From: Comamonadaceae bacterium | GTDB taxonomy: Bacteria; Pseudomonadota; Gammaproteobacteria; Burkholderiales; Burkholderiaceae | Assembly (NCBI GenBank): GCA_947377705.1 | Contig: CANCGU010000079.1 | Coordinates: 1-10,558 of the forward strand | Reading direction: 5' to 3' | DNA length: 10,558 bases | Shown here: positions 7,930 to 10,558 of the stretch, in pieces | Position numbering within the stretch: the stretch's first letter is position 1 | Layout: every line of letters begins with the position of its first letter | Notes under the pieces: model-generated | Seen by the model: only the letters and a program-made list of their open reading frames with translations | Told to the model about the DNA's origin: nothing | Databases searched by the model: none | Translations under genes and position numbers: made by a program

Positions 7930-9534
7930 ATGGCACACATGTTTTCTTTTCTGCTACCACCTCACCTGTTGCGCCGTGTCGGCGCGTTGGGGGTGTGCGC
8001 CGCCATGTTGTTGCCGATGGCCCCTGCGCAGGCACAACTGAATCACAACCGCTTACCTAATTTAGGCGATGGCGCTGACGTACCGCTGGGCGTTGAGCGA
8101 CGTTTGGGCGAGAGCATTGCCCGCGAAATTTACCGTGATCCCGACTACCTAGACGACCCTGTGCTGGGCGATTATTTGCAGTCGATTTGGCAGCCTTTGC
8201 TGGTCGCGGCGCGTCAACGCGGTGAGTTAACGCCAGAGCTAGAGCAGCAGTTTGCCTGGGAGGTCGCGTTGATTCGTGACCGCAGCATCAACGCTTTTGC
8301 GTTGCCGGGTGGTTACCTGGGCGTGCATTTGGGGTTGATCTCGGCCGTCAGCAGCGCTGACGAATTGGCCTCGGTGTTGGCGCATGAGTTGAGCCACGTC
8401 ACGCAGCGCCACATTGCGCGCATGATTTCACAGCAAGGCAAGCAAGGTCCGATGGTGATGGGCGCGATGATTTTGGGAATGTTGGCCGCCAGTCGCACCG
8501 CAAACGCCAGCAGCATGAGTGCGGCGAATGCCATGATGGTGGGTGGTCAGGCCGCTGCGATGCAGAGCCAACTTAATTTTTCGCGAGACATGGAGCGCGA
8601 GGCCGACCGCGTCGGCTATGGCGTGATGACGGACGCGGGCTACGAAGCCCAAGGGTTTGTCACCATGTTTGAGAAGCTGCAACAAGCAGCACGGTTGAAT
8701 GACAACGGCTCGTTCCCCTACTTGCGCAGTCACCCCATGACCACCGAGCGCATTGCCGATGCTCAAGCACGTCAGCAACTGCTGCCGACGCGAGCGGCCG
8801 TGGCGACAACGCCCACACATGCCATGATGTCTGCTCGGGCCCAAGTGTTGGCAAAGCCCGGCGTGGATGTGTTGCGCACCCTCGCCGGACAGGCCAATGC
8901 CACCACGTTGGCATTGGCGAACCCTGCCAAACAGGCGGGGGTGTTGTATGGCGCGACCCTGGCTGAGATGGTGCAGCGTAATTTTGGTGCGGCACGTCAG
9001 CATTTGACGCGCTTGCAAAGTTTGGCGGGTCTCGAGCTCAGCGCCTTGCGTGCGGTGCGTTTGCTTGCGGCCGAGCTGGCACTGACTGCTGGGGATGCCG
9101 CGCAGGCCGTGGTGTTGCTGACGCCCAAGGTGGTCTTGTTAGCGAGCCAGGACCGTGCAACGCGCATGCAACTGGCGCGCAGTCGCATAGCCACGCAAAA
9201 ACCGACGCAAGGAAAATTGGCCGCAAGTGAGTTGTCGTTGTGGTTGAGCCAACACCCGCGCGACGCTTCGGCATGGCTGCTGCAAGCCTCCGCCTATGAG
9301 TTGCAGGGCGACAGCTTGCGTGCCATTCGTGCCCAAGCGGAAGCGCGCGCCATGGAGCTGGACTATGGCGCCGCCGTAGACCGCTTCAAAGCGGCCCAGC
9401 AGTTGGCACACCAGATGGCGAGTGAGAGCAAGTTGGACCGCGGGGGGCACATGGAGGCGTCCATCATCGACGCCCGTTTGCGTGAGTTAGAGCGGTTGCG
9501 GCGGGAACAAGCGCTCGAGCGCGGCATCAATTAG
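7930..9534 (+). CDS. bepA: BepA-like periplasmic M48 zinc metalloprotease with C-terminal TPR-like region
   Basis: BepA (YfgC) is a periplasmic protease/chaperone that helps assemble or remove outer-membrane beta-barrel proteins such as LptD. The 534-residue product starts with a signal peptide: basic residues at 15-16, a hydrophobic core, and a likely cut after AQA near residue 36. The M48 domain shows the zinc motif HELSH (152-156; His152, Glu153, His156), the third-ligand motif ExxAD (Glu222-Asp226 in EREADRVGY), and SHPMTTERI (267-275), whose His268 matches the self-inhibiting switch His of E. coli BepA. Between the zinc motifs lies a Met/Ala-rich stretch (173-215), probably the active-site plug or loop. 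Residues ~310-490 are Ala/Leu-rich helical repeats, consistent with TPRs, and the end is a charged helix. It is longer than E. coli BepA (487). The last 48 bases overlap the opposite-strand membrane-protein gene. The start is uncertain: no clear ribosome site, and the ATG three codons later is an alternative. Confidence 0.9.
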   Translation: MAHMFSFLLPPHLLRRVGALGVCAAMLLPMAPAQAQLNHNRLPNLGDGADVPLGVERRLGESIAREIYRDPDYLDDPVLGDYLQSIWQPLLVAARQRGELTPELEQQFAWEVALIRDRSINAFALPGGYLGVHLGLISAVSSADELASVLAHELSHVTQRHIARMISQQGKQGPMVMGAMILGMLAASRTANASSMSAANAMMVGGQAAAMQSQLNFSRDMEREADRVGYGVMTDAGYEAQGFVTMFEKLQQAARLNDNGSFPYLRSHPMTTERIADAQARQQLLPTRAAVATTPTHAMMSARAQVLAKPGVDVLRTLAGQANATTLALANPAKQAGVLYGATLAEMVQRNFGAARQHLTRLQSLAGLELSALRAVRLLAAELALTAGDAAQAVVLLTPKVVLLASQDRATRMQLARSRIATQKPTQGKLAASELSLWLSQHPRDASAWLLQASAYELQGDSLRAIRAQAEARAMELDYGAAVDRFKAAQQLAHQMASESKLDRGGHMEASIIDARLRELERLRREQALERGIN

Positions 9535-9846
9535 CACGCCAAACGCGGAGTAAATCAGCGAGCCTAGCAGCGCCGAACCAAAGCCGCGTACCCAAAAGCC
9601 CTCTAGCAAGCCAGCAGCGGCCCAGAACATGAAGGCGTTGATGACAAACAAAAACAGACCCAGCGTGAAAAACGTCACGGGCAGTGTCAGCACCACCAAG
9701 GCAGGACGCACGATGAGGTTAAAAATACCGATGACCAAGGCGGCTGCCATGGCCGCACCAAAGCCGGTGACTTCGACGCCGCTGTAAAGATGTGCCAAGG
9801 CCATCAAGGCCGTGGCATGGAGTACCCAAGTTAAAAGTAGTTTCAT
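9487..9846 (-). CDS. Small four-helix membrane protein, phage holin family 4 superfamily
   Basis: The 119-residue protein is almost entirely hydrophobic with four predicted membrane segments, about residues 3-22, 28-48, 54-78 and 87-109. The motif VIGIFNLIVRPALVVLTLPVTFFTLGLFLFVINA is split here only for reference by its key part, NLIVRPALVVLTLPVTF (43-59), which is the hallmark of the holin-4/YvlD superfamily (Phage_holin_4_2). Despite the name, these are widespread chromosomal inner-membrane proteins of unknown function, not evidence of a prophage, and nothing else here is phage-like. The 3' end overlaps the M48 protease gene by 48 bases on the opposite strand, so the last ~15 residues (ALERLFPPQPL and before) share DNA with the protease C-terminus. 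No clear ribosome site precedes the ATG. Confidence 0.87.
   Translation of the reverse strand: MKLLLTWVLHATALMALAHLYSGVEVTGFGAAMAAALVIGIFNLIVRPALVVLTLPVTFFTLGLFLFVINAFMFWAAAGLLEGFWVRGFGSALLGSLIYSAFGVLIDAALERLFPPQPL
9511..9522. repeat. 12-base perfect palindrome inside the M48/holin-family gene overlap
   Basis: GCGCTCGAGCGC is its own reverse complement and lies in codon register with both overlapping genes, so each strand reads GCG CTC GAG CGC, Ala-Leu-Glu-Arg. It could form only a short 4-bp hairpin with a TCGA loop. It may be a coding coincidence. Confidence 0.6.
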
Positions 9847-9925
9847 TGCATGATCAGCATAGCATTGCCGCTATCATCCACACCCCGACTTTCACCCTGC
9901 TTTTTAGGCAACAGACTCTAACGCG
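9847..9925. promoter_or_regulatory. Divergent spacer between holin-family gene and DUF1289 gene
   Basis: This 79-base gap must contain the promoters of both diverging genes. AT-rich hexamers resembling -10 boxes occur (TATCAT at 9872-9877 on the + strand, TATGCT from 9862 to 9857 on the - strand), but neither has a fitting -35 at normal spacing. No dyad or riboswitch is apparent. Confidence 0.25.
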
Positions 9926-10369
9926 ATGGCTGGCATTCACATCACCGACATTGAAGCGGCCATTAATTACTGGCGCGAACAAAAGCCGTCACCCGATGGG
10001 GTCACGCTCGCGCCCGAGATTCGTGCTTTGGCCGAGGTCTACGCGTTGATGATTTATTACCACGAGGACGTGGCGGCCGAAAAGGGGTTCCCAAAAAAAG
10101 CTTATGACGCTTGGCTGGCTTGGTACCGCACCACGCCCGATGCACCTTGCATTGCCATTTGTTCAACGAGTCAAGGCGATGAAGAGTGCAAAGGCTGTGG
10201 CCGAACGTTTGAAGAAGTGCAGTACTGGCCGGAAATGTCACCGGCTGAGAAGCGCGGCACTTGGCGACGCATCACGATGATCGGCACTTCTTGGCGATTT
10301 AACAAGTACGCAGAGCGTGCGGCAGCCAACGCCTCGGTGGATGTGGGCGGCGCGCAGGCGGCTGACTAG
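9926..10369 (+). CDS. DUF3717-DUF1289 two-domain protein with four-cysteine motif
   Basis: The 147-residue protein joins two small domains of unknown function. Residues ~4-65 match DUF3717 as I remember it from betaproteobacteria (ITDIEAAINYWREQKPSPDG, then LAPEIRALAEVYALMIYY). Residues ~73-120 match DUF1289: PCIAICS, then CKGCGRTFEEVQYWPEMSPAEKRG, with Cys75, Cys79, Cys88 and Cys91. This C-x3-C-x8-C-x2-C spacing suggests zinc or iron-sulfur binding, an inference not tested in the family to my knowledge. The last ~20 residues are Ala-rich and likely disordered. No signal peptide or membrane segment, so cytoplasmic. The ATG at 9926 begins just before the conserved domain, although no strong Shine-Dalgarno is visible. 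The gene converges on the small gene at the right edge with three bases between stops. Confidence 0.87.
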   Translation: MAGIHITDIEAAINYWREQKPSPDGVTLAPEIRALAEVYALMIYYHEDVAAEKGFPKKAYDAWLAWYRTTPDAPCIAICSTSQGDEECKGCGRTFEEVQYWPEMSPAEKRGTWRRITMIGTSWRFNKYAERAAANASVDVGGAQAAD

Positions 10370-10372
10370 GCT

Positions 10373-10555
10373 TTATTTCCAGCGCTCGCACTCAATGTCG
10401 ACGGTGGTGCTGCCGTTGCTCATCATCACCACACCTTCTTGCACCGTCGCTTGCAACTGCATGCTGCGCTCGGCCAATTTGGCCAAATCTTGCGACGCAT
10501 GGCTGGGAATGCGCCACACCTGCAACGAGGTGGGTTTGATGAGCTTGTTTTGCAT
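10373..10555 (-). CDS. Hypothetical small protein at window edge, possibly 5'-truncated
   Basis: I do not recognise this product. Sixty codons are open from an ATG at 10555 to a TAA at 10373, and the frame stays open to the window edge, so the real start may lie outside. The protein begins MQNKLIKPTSLQVWRIPSHA, is mixed alpha/beta in character (a probable helix at about 21-36, SQDLAKLAERSMQLQA), and ends VDIECERWK; it has no signal peptide or membrane segment and one cysteine. It is favoured as real because it fills the space up to three bases from the DUF1289 gene's stop and its composition resembles its neighbours; no sequence family supports it. Confidence 0.5.
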   Translation of the reverse strand: MQNKLIKPTSLQVWRIPSHASQDLAKLAERSMQLQATVQEGVVMMSNGSTTVDIECERWK

Positions 10556-10558
10556 GTT

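Noticed and set aside
8428..9018. 196-codon open frame on the - strand inside the M48 protease gene
   Set aside because: Antisense shadow; His/Arg/Gln-rich, no domain, and fully covered by a gene with clear catalytic motifs.
9487..9846. Holin-family gene as evidence of a prophage or lysis system
   Set aside because: The family name is historical; these are common chromosomal membrane proteins, and no endolysin, structural or integration genes are nearby.

Overview
The window looks like a core chromosomal segment of a betaproteobacterium, most likely a Comamonadaceae-type member of the Burkholderiales (Limnohabitans/Rhodoferax/Polaromonas-like). This is inferred from the recA-recX-(argC)-sucC-sucD-pilin-PglL gene order, the fused DUF3717+DUF1289 protein, and moderate-to-high GC with heavy TTG (Leu) and CAA (Gln) use. 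I see no transposase, integrase, tRNA, rRNA or CRISPR array, and no stretch over 300 bases without a gene.

Layout. At the left edge is the 3' end of recA, followed on the same strand by recX, a RecA modulator. A long imperfect inverted repeat (1012-1092) separates recX from a convergent short-type argC (arginine biosynthesis). A 171-base divergent spacer leads to sucC-sucD, the two subunits of succinyl-CoA synthetase, closed by a strong intrinsic terminator at 4296-4326.

Next is a three-gene surface module on the + strand: a type IV pilin, a PglL/Wzy_C_2-type O-oligosaccharyltransferase 13 bases downstream, and a WaaE-like family 2 glycosyltransferase another 13 bases on. The simplest reading is a pilin made together with the ligase that glycosylates it and a sugar transferase that may help build the glycan or lipopolysaccharide core. 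A small dyad sits over the likely pilin promoter.

The right part is densely packed with alternating strands. moaC (molybdopterin biosynthesis, - strand) overlaps the glycosyltransferase tail to tail. A BepA-like periplasmic M48 metalloprotease with a TPR-like C-terminal region (+) overlaps a small four-helix membrane protein (holin-4 superfamily, -) by 48 bases. A DUF3717-DUF1289 protein (+) then meets, with 3 bases between them, a small unrecognised gene (-) at the right edge. Three successive convergent pairs have no visible terminator between them.

I did not find a clear new defence or mobile system. The items most worth a second look are the pilin/ligase/glycosyltransferase module, the promoter dyad in front of the pilin, the recX/argC inverted repeat, and a palindrome in the protease/membrane-protein overlap that is read as the same four residues on both strands.
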